From: Augochlora pura
Lineage: Eukaryota; Arthropoda; Insecta; Hymenoptera; Halictidae
Direction: 5' to 3'
NCBI RefSeq assembly: GCF_028453695.1
Contig: NC_135775.1
Location: 10,990,046 to 11,054,045 of the forward strand
Length of the DNA: 64,000 nucleotides
Shown: positions 34,862-48,400 of the stretch, one piece after another
Position numbering within the stretch: position 1 is the first letter of the stretch
Layout: every line of letters begins with the position of its first letter
Translations under genes and position numbers: made by a program
Notes under the pieces: generated by a model
What the model saw: the letters and a program-made list of their open reading frames with translations, nothing else
What the model was told of the DNA's origin: nothing
Databases searched by the model: none

Positions 34862-37800
34862 TGAGTTGCCTTGAGACAACCCTATGTCACTTAATATGTG
34901 CTAAACAAACTTTTATACAGCACCAAGAGATAATAGAATAGTATCATTGAATGGATACACTGCGGTCACAGCAGATTTCATGACAATTTTTACCTACCCA
35001 ACATCATTTAGGTAACTTTTCCCCCCACTAATATAGATTGTAGATATAGATGATAAGATTTAGCATAAAGGAGGAACATTTATCAGAATGAAAATATATA
35101 TTCATATGTGCTTTGTGTTGTACATTGTTTTTGTCGAAGAACGTAATGTGACTGTTAAAAAAAGGAAATTTTTATCCTCAATTTGTCATTTCACCTGCTC
35201 AGATGCAAAGTACAAATTATCGAACTTGATGATCATTTTCATCGTTCATTATTGTTTTTTAAGAAAAAGGCTGAGAAAAAACGTTACCGATAGTATGTTA
35301 TTATAAAGACATCTTGGGAACAAATAATTGTCTAAGCCGTCTGTCATTTTCGTTTCGAGCATATAGCTTGTAGCACTGTTGGCGGTTGAGCTGTTTTCAG
35401 GACGATCAAATAAAGACATATGATTATGCGAGTGCGACAACCATCATGTATTTCTTAGGGTAGAAAGATTTTGTATATATTAGAATAGTAATATTATAGC
35501 GATCTGCAATATATTACGTGTGTACGTAAAAATAGACTCGTAGCATCCTTATGATCAAAATGTTTCTTTTTTAAATTTAAAACATTGCACTTCAATGTGG
35601 TTTTTAAAAGTAACATAGCAAAATAACCATATTGAAAGCAATGTTCATTTGTACGATATAACAAATATGTAAAACGAATGAATGAATTGTATATTGACAT
35701 GCATGTGAGATATAGCACAATTTTTAACTTCTAAAAGAGGAAACAGAATTAATTTAATTTATGTACATAATTTACATGAATAAAATATATATCATATTAT
35801 AGCTGTTCTAAAATATGAAACATTAAAGTTTATTGTAATTATATGATTACACTCGTACTTGGAAAAACTTCATTGACAAACTGCATAGACTTGAGTTAAT
35901 GGACTATGCAATTGTCATGAATGCAGCTCAACGGGATTCATAAATTTACAGTCTTTTGCATTATATCCGAAAAATTGCTGCCATTGTGCTTTAATCATTA
36001 AATAGGTATTAGACTTCATCGTCGTATATCGTAATTGGTCAAAGATGCATTTATATTTGTATTTGGGAGTCAATGTACCCCAGGTATTAATAAAAAAAGT
36101 AACGAAAGAAAATAGACAAAAACAGTTAAACTTAAGAAACAAGTCGCAAAAATCGAGATCAAATACCCAGTATGTAACTAAATTTGTATGAAGATATGTT
36201 GGCTGACGAGAGAATGAAATTTTATATAGATATATATTATATATATTTTTTATAAGAAGTCAGTTGTACGTGCTTTGATATCAGATACCATGGTTACACA
36301 CTGATTCGATGAAAGAGGAAGGAAAAAACTTAGTAGTTGGGCTCCATGAATCCTTTGTACATATTTTACAATATGTGTGTTGAGGTCACTTATAAATCAA
36401 GTTTTAGTAGTTGTTTATCGCACACGAATGTAGCTACGCATATAATTGTATAATGATTTCAGAGGTCTTGCAGTAGCATATGCTATGCATTTGTCTTAAG
36501 AAGTTCAAGGGATATGTGTGTCACTCATTGTAAATGTTGTGCATCAATGAAACAATAAATAATTATGGAATGAATCTATTAGGCACCATGAAATTAAAGA
36601 TAATTAAATTATAAATGTTATATGATGATTTTGTTTATATTTCATATTTTAATATGGTTTAATGATGCTACAAAAAAGTTCGTAAACGTGTTTTGATTAC
36701 TTGACTGTAATAATGATTATTATGTTATAATAATTTAGTTATATTTTACCAAATATTTATAATATATATTTATTAGCTTAAATAGAGTACTAAAAAGATG
36801 TCATTTGTTTAGACATATTTTGAATATATACAAACGTACTACAAGATTATCATTTTTTATTACAATATCTTTTGTTATATACAAAACGTGTGTAAAATTA
36901 TTATAAATATAATTTTGCCACAGTCATCACAAATTTATGATTTCTTTTATTTAAATAAAACTTTATAACATATTTGAATCGATGGAAGTAATATTTAATG
37001 AGTAATACGAAAATCTTTTAAAATCTGTATTACTAATATTTAAGTTGTGAACACATCCTTGTCTTCATAAAACAAATTTTCTTCCTGTAAATCATGAATT
37101 ACATGTGAGATAATACATATAGTAAGCACAATGTGGTTTGTGTCGCCAACAAATAATATTGTTCCACATAACATTTAATTGTGTTAGCGAATATTGTTAA
37201 GAAATAAATTTCATCTTAACACATAATTGTAACATTATTTACCCCTATGTTATGTCACAGGTCTTAATCTTTTAAACATAACAATAATGTGTAAACCATC
37301 GTTAATAATTAAAATTCTGTATTTAAAAATTTTTATAAATTATTTATTATATTGCAACTTAAAAGTGAACATTAAAATTTTGTTAAACTCTGCACAATAG
37401 TATATGTTAATACAATAATCTCGTTATCATACTTTGAGATATATATGTATATATATACATGTACGTATGTATGTATATGTATTTCAATGTAGAGTTATGA
37501 AATTTTAACTATTGATATCAAATTATGAAATAGAACAAGAATAATATAATGTACAATATATCGACAATCCTGTATATTTGATACATAGTGCCAGTAAAAA
37601 TATTGTTAACTAAAACCTCAATTTCTTGCTTTTGTATTGTATTATTTCAAATGGTGTTACCTATAATACTCTAAGAAAATTACTTGATTACACCTATCTA
37701 CTTCATTTATCTTTGTACATCAGTAATATAGATGTATTAAAGGTACAATAGTATTGTGAATCATTAAAAAATGTCTGAAAATATTTTCTAATGAAAATAA

Positions 37801-38244
37801 TATAGAATACACACAATAAAATATAGATTCAATTATTATAATATTGCGCATGCTCAAATGTATATCTGAAGCATCATAAAGGGATTAATTTCATGATCGC
37901 ATAGTACCAGTCAAGCAAAAAATAAATATTATGTTCAATTTTTCTTGCAAAAGTTTGTTTGCGAACAATTCATTATGATGTACGAGAAAATCTAAAATAT
38001 CTTACAAGATTACTTAATGTTAACACTTGGCTCTAATATATAATAAAAAGAATTAAAAGAAATACTAACAATAAGATTCAAGACGAATAAACCAATCTGA
38101 TAATTTTACAGATTACCAAATAAATTGAGTTTTGTTTAATAATATTATGTTGTTCTATCAATAAATTACTAAGTAATGAGCCAAATAACATACAAAAGAT
38201 GTTTAACAATATTGTGTGAGAAAATTTGTCTTCAATTCTATGTG
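34862..38244. other. ARID4 3' UTR and intergenic region
   Basis: 3.4 kb of AT-rich DNA. Several AATAAA signals are present, including 35409-35414 and 36554-36559, so ARID4 may have a long 3' UTR. A short TA/TG microsatellite lies at about 37440-37482. The right end should hold the 3' UTR of the ZAD gene. No coding exon is supported. Confidence 0.5.
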
Positions 38245-39025
38245 TCAACACGGAGGTGGGCTAGATGTTGGTGCAGTATCAACAGTTTGTGCAGATGATG
38301 ATGCTACTGACGGTGACTTATTCTCAGTAGTTAACCTTCGTTTAGCGAACATAAATTGTTCCATTAATTCATGATGAGCTTCTAGCCGTTCAATACAATG
38401 TAGGCATGCTGTTTTTGGTAATAGGTCATTCATGTTTACCTGTGTGACAAAGGGCAAAATTTTATGACTTTAAACAAAATATAAGTAAAATTATTAATAT
38501 CATTATACTGTAATATGTAATATAACATTTTTCTTTCATGAAATGAAGACATTAATTCAATATAAAGAAACCTTTAACAATATCAAAACAATACATATAT
38601 TTTATTTTCATAAATGAATTTTGATGTTAATATTACATTTTACTAGTATAATATACAAGACATCATCATTGTAATATATTTTACTATTAACGAACACTAC
38701 TGTCAAAAGATAAATCACAATTTACAGTTATCACACAAAATGTGAATAAAAAAAGCAGCAAATGCAACCTGAATATGATGAAATCTTAACCAGTCACGTA
38801 CAGTTCGAGAAAGAGTAGTTAATTAAAAATAATATTGACAAGAACGACACTGAAATAGATAAATGCAAATAATAAGTTTACCGTAATTGGAAGATAAGCA
38901 TTTATTTTTTCAGCGAGCTTCATTCTTTTACCCTCTTCACCGTATATGTGGATCACGAAACGGTTCATCTTACTACAAAGTCTGCATATAAATCCCGTGA
39001 TTACAGCTTTATCGGTGCTACCCAT
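38245..39025 (-). CDS. Stand-alone ZAD (zinc-finger-associated domain) protein
   Basis: Two exons, 39025-38882 and 38439-38245, give 112 residues in phase. The ZAD fold is shown by the two zinc-binding cysteine pairs: FICRLCSK (about 13-20), and ACLHCIERLEAHHELMEQF (about 60-78), separated by the usual strand/helix region ending LPITVNMNDLLPK. ZADs are arthropod-expanded dimerisation modules, normally fused to C2H2 zinc fingers in transcription factors. Here the chain stops after a 25-residue S/T/P-rich tail, with a clear TGA at 38245-38247 and no C2H2 exons downstream on this strand before the ARID4 3' region. It may act as a dimer partner or inhibitor of larger ZAD factors; that role is inference. 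The start ATG directly precedes the domain. Confidence 0.8.
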
Positions 39026-42000
39026 TTTGATTATTTCCTTGAGGTTATTGTTTTTAGTATGGCACTAATCGACACCCAGTGATCTAACACACACGTCAAT
39101 AACTTGAACGGTAAGTTACTGCTCCATGAAATCTCTCGCAAGATGTTATCCTTCCTGCAAGATTAAGTTTGTTTATCATAGTCTGTACAACTGGCGCTAC
39201 TAGCACTGGATTTCACTACTCCCGTCAGGACCGTATTATATTTTCCCTTTAATACTACAAATACATACATAACATATATATGTACATATCGTATATATAT
39301 GTATGCATGTACATGTATATATGTACGTAACATACGATATCGTTCTATAATTTCAAATTATTACAAATAAAAGTTAGCAATTATAACTTATTACAGTTTT
39401 TTAAATAGAAAACTGTAATGATAGTATGCTAAAGTTTTAGAAAGTTTGACATCAACATTTTTTTAATTTACTAATTACTAAACTGCTCAATGATTATGTA
39501 CTTTTTTGAAGAACATGTATTCAATTTATGAATTATGTATAATTTGGATGAACAACATTCAGGACATGAATTTATTTTATAATTATATCTCTATGAATAC
39601 ATATATGTTACCAATCAAAGCTTGGCCAATCTCTATTTCTATTTACTGTTATGATATGTTATGTTACAATCTATACAAAAATAAAAAATATATATATACA
39701 TATATATCCTTAATTGGTATAAACTTAACATCCGCACGGATGCTGAAAATTGTGGCGTGGTGTTGGTTCCTTCTTTGTGACCTCTAGCACTTGATGATGG
39801 TTCGAATCGTTGCACAGCGGGCTGGATCGAGAAATTCAGTGATATTCTGTTAAAAAATGAACTCTTCCAAATCGATAATTAAACAATTTTTATTGTTTTA
39901 CAGATAATTATGGACCTTAGGATTGAAAAAATTAATAAAATTAAATAAATATTTTAGTTACTACGAACATTTAAAGTTGAACGTTTTGAAAGTACGATAT
40001 TTCACTCAATAAGAAATCATACTTTTTTTAGTCATTACTAACAATAATGAACTAAAAAAATAATACTGATTGATACACCACAAATTTTTAAAATGTCCTA
40101 TAATTGATGGAGGACAATTATGAAGTGCCAACGAGTTTCGTATTTTAACAAAGAATAATATTTTCAATACAATTTCCATTAAATAACTGTGATTAAATTG
40201 TACCCGCCTACATATGGTTTTTGAAATTATAATTATTTAAAGACAACTGCGCAACATCCCTCATGGACCGGCTCGAACGCGGTGCAGTGTATCTATTGTT
40301 GAGATCCCGTGAAATGCGACGCAACCCAAGAATTTTTACGATTCAAAATATTTTAAACATTTACGCTATTTTGTAGGTGAGCATTGGGCTAGGTTTTTCA
40401 GTGTTTAGCTGCATCAGATGACTTAAAACATTACGAAAGTGAATACTGACATATTGGGAGCAACTTCAGGAAATTTTGAACTGTTGTATCGTTTTCATAG
40501 TTTTAATAATTTAAGTTTGTATCAATATAGCTTAGATGTGTTTAATTATAGTGAGCGTGTTACATATTCATATTTATACATATTTAGTCAAGTGCACTAA
40601 AGAAGTTTATATTTAAATTTTTATTTTATATTGATATTTATAGTGGAGATTTTCTACAAAAATGAAGATCTATTTAATATTTTAAGAAATTGAGTTAAAG
40701 AGTTAGGTGATTACCTATTTATAAATGAGGATAGTAAGGTGCTGAACATTACACGAGATAATTTTATAGCACTCGAGGCTGGTTTAAAAACATTTTGTAA
40801 TAAATTAAAAAGAAAATGGGCTTAACCTTATTATAGTGAAAAACTATTTCGTTATCGTAACAAACAGTGGTTAGCCAAAGATTTCACATATCCTACTGGA
40901 ACGATACCATAAATTCCATCCCCATTTTACCACAGAACCTCGTAGGATTTTCTAAAATAATCCCTACAATATAAAATACATATTTAGAAAGTAAAATATA
41001 GTTTATAACATTATACTTAAATATTTGTGGTGAAAATTTCATTCTAAAATCTCTAATAGTTTAAAAGATATAACAGAATATCACTGGATTTAACAATCCC
41101 AGCCATCAACGTATCGGTAATGCTGGTTCCCTCTTGTCTTCTGCGTGATATATGTATATGGTGTGATGGATCTTTGAACGGAAGCCGTAATATTGTCACA
41201 TTCAGTGAAGTTTCCACCTTTGTCTTATACTATAGGTAGGACGTGAAACTTATCAGTAATTTCTAAAGTTTCCTATATCGATGGGATATCATCTTTAAGT
41301 GTAAGAATTCTTTCAAATTGTGGACAATGCCGCCTCGATGCCTCCTTGGTACTTGCATTGTATTCATTAATCATAGTCACCTGGTGATTTAATATCTGTC
41401 AAAAAAAAAAGACGTGTAAAAAACGACTTTATCTAATAAAAACAGCACACATATTATGCGTACAGAAGAGTCAATCAAGTACAATGACCAATATAAGAGG
41501 GCGAATGTGGATTAATACAAATCAAAATGTGAATGTCAGCGACGCACGTGGAGAGATGACCGCGGTAGAAGACGCGACTGTAGTTTGTGTTTTCTACTTT
41601 ACCGACACTTCCTACTGTCCGAATGTTTAACTGTGGCTGAGTCACCACATACGTATGTACATACGTTATATGTATATTTATCATTTTGTATATATAGTAT
41701 ATTTCATAATTCCTAACATAATTTTACATATTTATGAATTGTTTCTAATATTTCCAATTGAAATTACATTGTATTCTAAAATAAGACATTTTAAATAAGT
41801 GCATTCTGTATTTGGAAAAATAAATATTTTACTTAAATGAGTAGAAAAATGTATGCTTTCGTGTGCTTTTTAAATACAACAACAACAAATAATAATTTAT
41901 TCATATTTCTTTTATATTATATACAAAGTCTTATTCTATGTATTTTATTATGTATGTACTTTTTAAAGAGCTTCCACAATTATTTTAAATTCCATGTATT

Positions 42001-42402
42001 ATTTCGATAAAATATGGCGACGATCAGCTGTCTTCTGTCATAATGACGTTCATATTGATAAACAGGAGATTATAGATTTTCGTAACTTTATTTGAGCAAG
42101 TGACAAGATTGTATTTTGAGATGGTTTTATTAAAATTTGTTTCACTATCGTACTTCTTTATATAGATGTAAAAGAATTTTTCGTAATGAATTGGTGTTCA
42201 CTGTTGCTCATCTGAAGTAAGCAGCAAGTGAACGCAGCTGCGTAAAAAAGCAATATGGTGACTAACGAATTAATCAACTGTTGAGGATAATCAAGAATAC
42301 AAATGTTTAATAATATTACCAACTTTTGGAATGGGTGGTGGTGAAGTTGAGTGATGAACTTGACGTGACTAAAAGCCTTTTGAAGGCTGAAGAGAGAAAA
42401 CC
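39026..42402. other. Intergenic region upstream of puffyeye
   Basis: 3.4 kb. It contains TA/TG-rich microsatellite DNA at about 39260-39345 and 39680-39712, and patches of raised GC content at about 39720-39840, 40250-40330 and 41090-41690 whose identity I cannot determine. The word GGTTCGAATC at about 39800 looks like a tRNA B-box but no cloverleaf fits around it. The last few hundred bases should hold the puffyeye promoter and 5' UTR. Confidence 0.45.
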
Positions 42403-45400
42403 ATGTGCGATGTGTGTGTTGACTTTCACGACCTTCTGCTCTCCTGTAAGCAAAATGTATACAATATCTTTCATGTTAACCTATTAAACTGTGCTGCATG
42501 TCGCGAACTTATATTCTCACGTTGATAATTGCTTTTTTGGTGTAAACTATTTAAAGGCAAAATGTTGCATAAAGGAACGATGAATTTGTTTCATACATTT
42601 TCTTTTAAAGTTACGTTTGTAACATTAGAATGTATAACCTTACCTCTTATGGTCTTGTGGCTTGTTGCATTAAATGAAAAATGTTTTTGAAGATTTAATT
42701 CTTTAAGATGCAACATTATCTTGTTAATTTTTTACTCAGAACGTCGTAAATAATATTAAAATTGTACGACTTGTTAAAATAATCAATATATATATATTGG
42801 AGTATTTTCATATAGAGAATAGTTGCATTAAATAATGTTTAAATCATTTACTAATTACAGTAATAGAAACAATTAATTAATTATTTTAAATTATTTATAT
42901 TATTTGTTTATTAATACAGTATGTTTTACATATTTATGTGTATGTAACTTACATGTAGACGATGAAAGATCATCAAAAGAACAAGATGGACTGGCTATTC
43001 TTTGTATTTCGGATGTGGATACAACATTGCATTATGTTAATCAATGGGTACAAAGGTCTGGTTCCATTTTTAATGTTTAAATAAATTTTGAACGTTTATA
43101 AACATTTATTTGTAATATTTGACATTGTGTATGAAGTTAAAAGATTTTTTTAGTCATCATTGTTTTAGGCAATGTATGTGCTGTTATCGAGAAATAAAAA
43201 ATTTTGATCGTTTTATACGATTAACACAGAGTGTTGTGTTGTGTACATTACAACAATTACAAATTATACAACATAATGGACAAGAAGCAGATGTTGAAAA
43301 ATCATCAGCTAAAGATGAAAAAGAGGAAGAAGAAGAAAAAACTGACGAGGGAAAGGCAGAGGATTCAGATTTTGCACAAACAGAAACAAAACAAAGTTGG
43401 TCGCAACAAGATAGAGAAAAATTATTCCATCTACTTTCAAAAATATTTTTATTAAATTTTCCTCTTTATATTGCAATGAAACATGGCGGTGCAATTAATC
43501 CTTTAGCTCCAATAAAAGTAACTATTCATCATTTATTAGGGTACTCAAAAATTACTTTTGTTAAAAAGTTATACAGTATACTTTTATTCTTTTTAAAGGA
43601 TGAAGGTGGATATTGTGAGCCTCATGATCCAGAAGTACCAGCACCCTTAATACGAGCAGTCTCTATATTTTGCCATCAAGGTGGCTTTAATCTAATGTCG
43701 GCTTGTTTTGATATGGAAACTACATTACCAGTTAGTCTTGCACACTCTATGGTTGCAGTAATATGTAATTTGAAATTGTGGTTGAATTATGGTAGCGTTA
43801 TTCAGCTCTTTATACCATTACGCAGCCGAGTTATGAAATATATGTGTCGTTTAGGAGACAAAGAATTACGCACACCTGCAGTTAGAACAATGGCTGGTAA
43901 ATTAGCAAATTTGCTATAGATATTGTAATGTGTGCTCCTGTTTTTTAATGATAAATTTATAATTTTATAAATTTAGATTTCATGTGGAGTGCTGTAAAAG
44001 ATCCCATTGATGCAGTCTTACCAAGTTTTGATCGGGATGGATTGGATCTAGCGTTCAAATACTTTACTAGTACAACTTTAACCATGAGACTAGCCGGAAT
44101 AGCTCAGATAAATGCTCATATCACAGCATTCAATGAACTTTGTAACAGTGAAACTATTGCTGAAGTGGAACAAGTGGGCCATGCATTGGCAGCTTGGTTG
44201 ACAGAAAACAATATAATAGCTCACATATTTGGACCAAATTTGCATGTAGAAGTTATTAAACAAAGTCACATTGTATTAAGTTTTTTGGCTATGGAGGGTA
44301 GAATAGCATTATCAGATATGGATACTATGTGGCAAGCTGCACAATTAAAACACTGTGGACGTCCAGTATATGATTTGTTAGCACCCTTAGTGAAACATTT
44401 GGCTCCAACTCCAGTTCTACATTTGTATTCTTTGTTAGGAAAACTAGAACCAAAGGACCATACAGAACAAAGTTTATTTCTGGCATCTGCTTTGATTAAG
44501 TTTATTTGGACAGCAGGTGGTTCAGGTTATCCAAGAGGTTTAACTATAAAAAATAGAGAAATTTTAAGAGGAAATAGCGGTGTTGGTGGTAGTAGTACTA
44601 GTGATCCCAGTGGTATGGATGGAAGCAGTCCAGATGAGGATGAAGAACCTAGTCCTGCTCCATCTGAAGGACCTTCACCAAGAAAACAAGCAAGAGGTGA
44701 TAGCAGTGATGGAGAAGGTATGTTGCATATAAAAAATGCACTTTCTTCTTTTAAGTATAACTACAATAAAATACGTAAATTTATAGGTCCTTTCAAAGCA
44801 AAGAGTATGGGCACAGCAGTTGTACAGACAAGCTTAAATGAAGCCGAAGGTTCAGCATTGGAAAAGTCTGAGTGTAATGTGGAGTTAATGAAAGATTCTG
44901 TGTGCGCTATACAAGATGATATAAAAGGAAAACAGAGTGGTTCGGACGCGGAGGCAGACACAGAAAAATCGAATGCAGAAGAGATAGTTGCCATTGAAAA
45001 GAAAAAGAGGAAAGTGTTGAGAAAAAGGAAGAAGCCACAGAAACGTTCTTTAGTTACTATGGATAAAACATTTGAAGATATTGTTAATCAAGAAAATGGT
45101 ATGAAAACTAAAGATTTAATGATCGATATAAAGAGTAGAACCGAGGACAGCTTAAATAGTTCTTTAGACACGAGTGGACTAGTTACTTTCGATGATCCGA
45201 AAAGCGTTGACGCATTGGATCGCGTGAAGCAACAAGCCATGGGATTAGATCCAAGTGATCAACAAGTTCCAACGACGGCAGCATTATTGAGAAGAGCTAA
45301 TAAAAATAAATACATGTCGCTAGTAGGCCATAACGTAGACCGGGCTCCAGATTCCGCAGACACTTCACACGATGAAGATGACAGCGATGTAGCAGGAGTT

Positions 45401-48400
45401 CTTGCTGCGGCAGATGGTCCTAGCGCTGTTATATCTGAACTTGCAGGTTTGGTACATGCGACTGGACCAACGTTTTTGCCTTCTGGCTTGGATGAGATGT
45501 TATCAGACGAAGAAGGATCTTATAGTAGTAGAATATCAAATAAAAGTGAGAAAAATATGGCAGACTTTGACGGAGAAGAAAGTGGCTGCGAAGAAGAATT
45601 AACACAACTTGCGGCGCGTCATTTAACAGCTATACAAATGCAAGCTTATCATCCACATCACTCTCATTCAACGATGACGATTAGACGATCCGTTTGTCGT
45701 CCTCCACAAGTAAGAAGTGTTCGTCAGACTGTTACACGCGTTAGTTCTCAATTTAACTTGGATAATGTATGCAAATCTGGAAATACATTATTATGGGATC
45801 TTTTACAAGATGATAAAATTGGACAACTAGGGGAAGGTTTAGCTTTAGAAGCTGAGAAGGCATTATGCAATCTTCTTTGCTTTAACGTTGACCGGCTTAT
45901 ACCTATGAAATTCATAGAAGGTTGTTTAGAAAATCTAGCAACTAACCGTTCAGTAGTTGTGTCTCTAAGATTATTACCCAAATTACTCGCCAGTTTTCAA
46001 CAATTTGGCGCAATGGATGCGCATACAATAACGACATGGGCAGATCGTGAACGTGGAATGATGAAACACTTTTTCAACAATTTAAAAGCTTACACCAGCA
46101 CGGGGCCAAAAAACAGTCTATATTCTCATCAAACAGAAATACAAGTAAGATTACAATTTCTGTCTTCGATTTTTTCGCCTTTGGGTTCACCTGACTGTTT
46201 TCGATTAAGTCTTGAACAAGTTGACATATTGTGGCAATGTTTGTCTCAAGATCCAACATGTGCCGATGAACTCTTCAGTTGGTTACTCAGTCAAGCAAAG
46301 TCAACAGAGCAACATGCCCTCGGAATGGATACACTTAAACATCTATGTATGCGTAAACTACCAAGTTTACCACCTGAAACTATTAGCATGATGGGTCTTA
46401 GTCTTTTTCAGCAATTATGCAATTTGGCTCGTTTGGCTGCTGCACACTTAGATAGACCTCTAAGGGACGTAGATTCGGTTGGTATGGATTTCTTGTGGAG
46501 AATAGCATTGAAAGCGAAAAGTACAGACGTCAGTATGGCAGCTATACAATATTTAAACGGTTACTATATGTCCAGGCAATTAACGCAAGAAGCAGAGTTT
46601 GTTTCACAGTGTATGACCCATCTTGCTGCAGCTAGTGCTGACTTAGATACAAACGAAGAAGCTAGTTTACGTTGCATACAACGAGCTTTGTTGTTGTTGA
46701 GGACACATTTGGAAGCTTTTCGGAAACGGTACGCCTACCATTTGCGTCGCTGGGTATTAGAAGGTAGAGGGGCTGGTAGTCACGTAGCTATGAACACTTC
46801 TGAAAAGGGCCAACAGTTAAGGATATTTGTACAACCAGCTGGAATTCCGGAGAAAACAAGCTTTACACTTTTTAGTACTGATTATGTTGCTGATTTAAGA
46901 GCAGAAGTTGCTAAATGGTGGGATGATACGCAGAACACTCAAGAAAAGTCATCATCTTCTACAAACACAAATCAGAGTAATGGATCAGTGCTAGGATCTT
47001 TACTTACTGATGGGCCGATTAGAATGATCACGCAAGGTCAGGAATTAACAATTGATTTCGATGAGAAAACATTACAGGAAATGGGTTTTAAAGATGGTCA
47101 ATTAGTGTTCATTTCTCCTGGTGCTGGTCGAAGCAATGGTACAGGTAGGTGCAATAAACGAGACATAGATTCACCGTCTCTTTTACCACCTCCTCCACGA
47201 GAGTCTTTACCAACATTATTACTCCTACGGCCACAATATTTTGAACAATTATTCACACTGATGAGGACTTTGAGTGCTATGAAAACAGTAGTCAAAGGTG
47301 GTCAGGAAATTCCTCATACAAAAGCTCAAGTACTTTCAAGAAGAGTTTGGGATACATTGACTTTATTACCAACGAGTCCTACTTTATTGAGAGGTTTTCA
47401 GAAGTTGGGAGAAACTACTCTACCAGAATTGCTCGATCCTGCTAGCCCCCAAAAGTTGATGTACTCTTTATATATAGTAGAGTCTTTAAGTAGGCGTAAT
47501 ACAACAAGTCAACCTTCTACTGTGAATTCTTCATCTTCTGTAGCTACCCATGAGGGAGGCGGCGATGCAGATGATAATCAGGAAGACAAAGAAAAAGATG
47601 TTGTTTGGTCTACTCTGTTTGTTCAACATGGTGGCCTGCGACATTTGTTCGATATTTTCATGTCAGGCTGTTTGGAACAGGGAGATGGTAGCGAGTGGCA
47701 ACAGGATTGTCTCGCTAGTTTACTAAAACAATTATGTCATTTGGGCGTTGTTAAGGAAGAGAAGAAAAGAAGTAAAGCAGATAAATTACTCGTACTTAAA
47801 CTAAGTGAAGCAATGCTTTCAATGATGAATGTGGATGCTGTTATGGCTCGAATAACGAGTATATTAAATGAAGCATCTTTGCCTAGAGATCCAAATCACT
47901 ATAAAACAGGTCTTTTCGGTAGATCACAAGTTATACATTATACTATGGCTTTATTAGTTTGTTGGGTACACAGCGACGACACAGTTAGACAATATCTTTT
48001 TTCATCAGGCGAACCTTTCGGAAAAACGTGGTTACGAAGATTAGTTTTGGAAGATCCTGAACCAGCCGTCAGAAGAGAAGTTTGTACAGCATTATATAGG
48101 TTGTGCTTAGGTAATACAGGTTCGGAGGATGACAATTCAGATATTGCTAGCTTGATTGTACCAATGTTGAATACATTATTAGAACATCTTGTGATAGCGG
48201 AAGCAATGCAGCCTTCCCACAGGAAACCAGATTTACCATTACACTTGCATCCAGTGTTAGATGATGGAAAAGAACCATATGGACCTGCTTGCAGAGATTA
48301 CTTTTGGCTAGTTTGTCGATTGGTTGATTCTTTACCAGAAGAAGCAATCAAAGAGGGAGCAGACGATTCTAATACAACAATAGATCTGGAAGCATTAGCA

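Noticed and set aside
39795..39830. tRNA B-box-like GGTTCGAATC
   Set aside because: No cloverleaf or A-box could be fitted around it.
43119..43168. Upstream extension of the puffyeye third exon starting near 43119
   Set aside because: It precedes a good acceptor (TGTTTTAG at 43168), and only the spliced junction restores the conserved QCMCCYRE sequence in frame.
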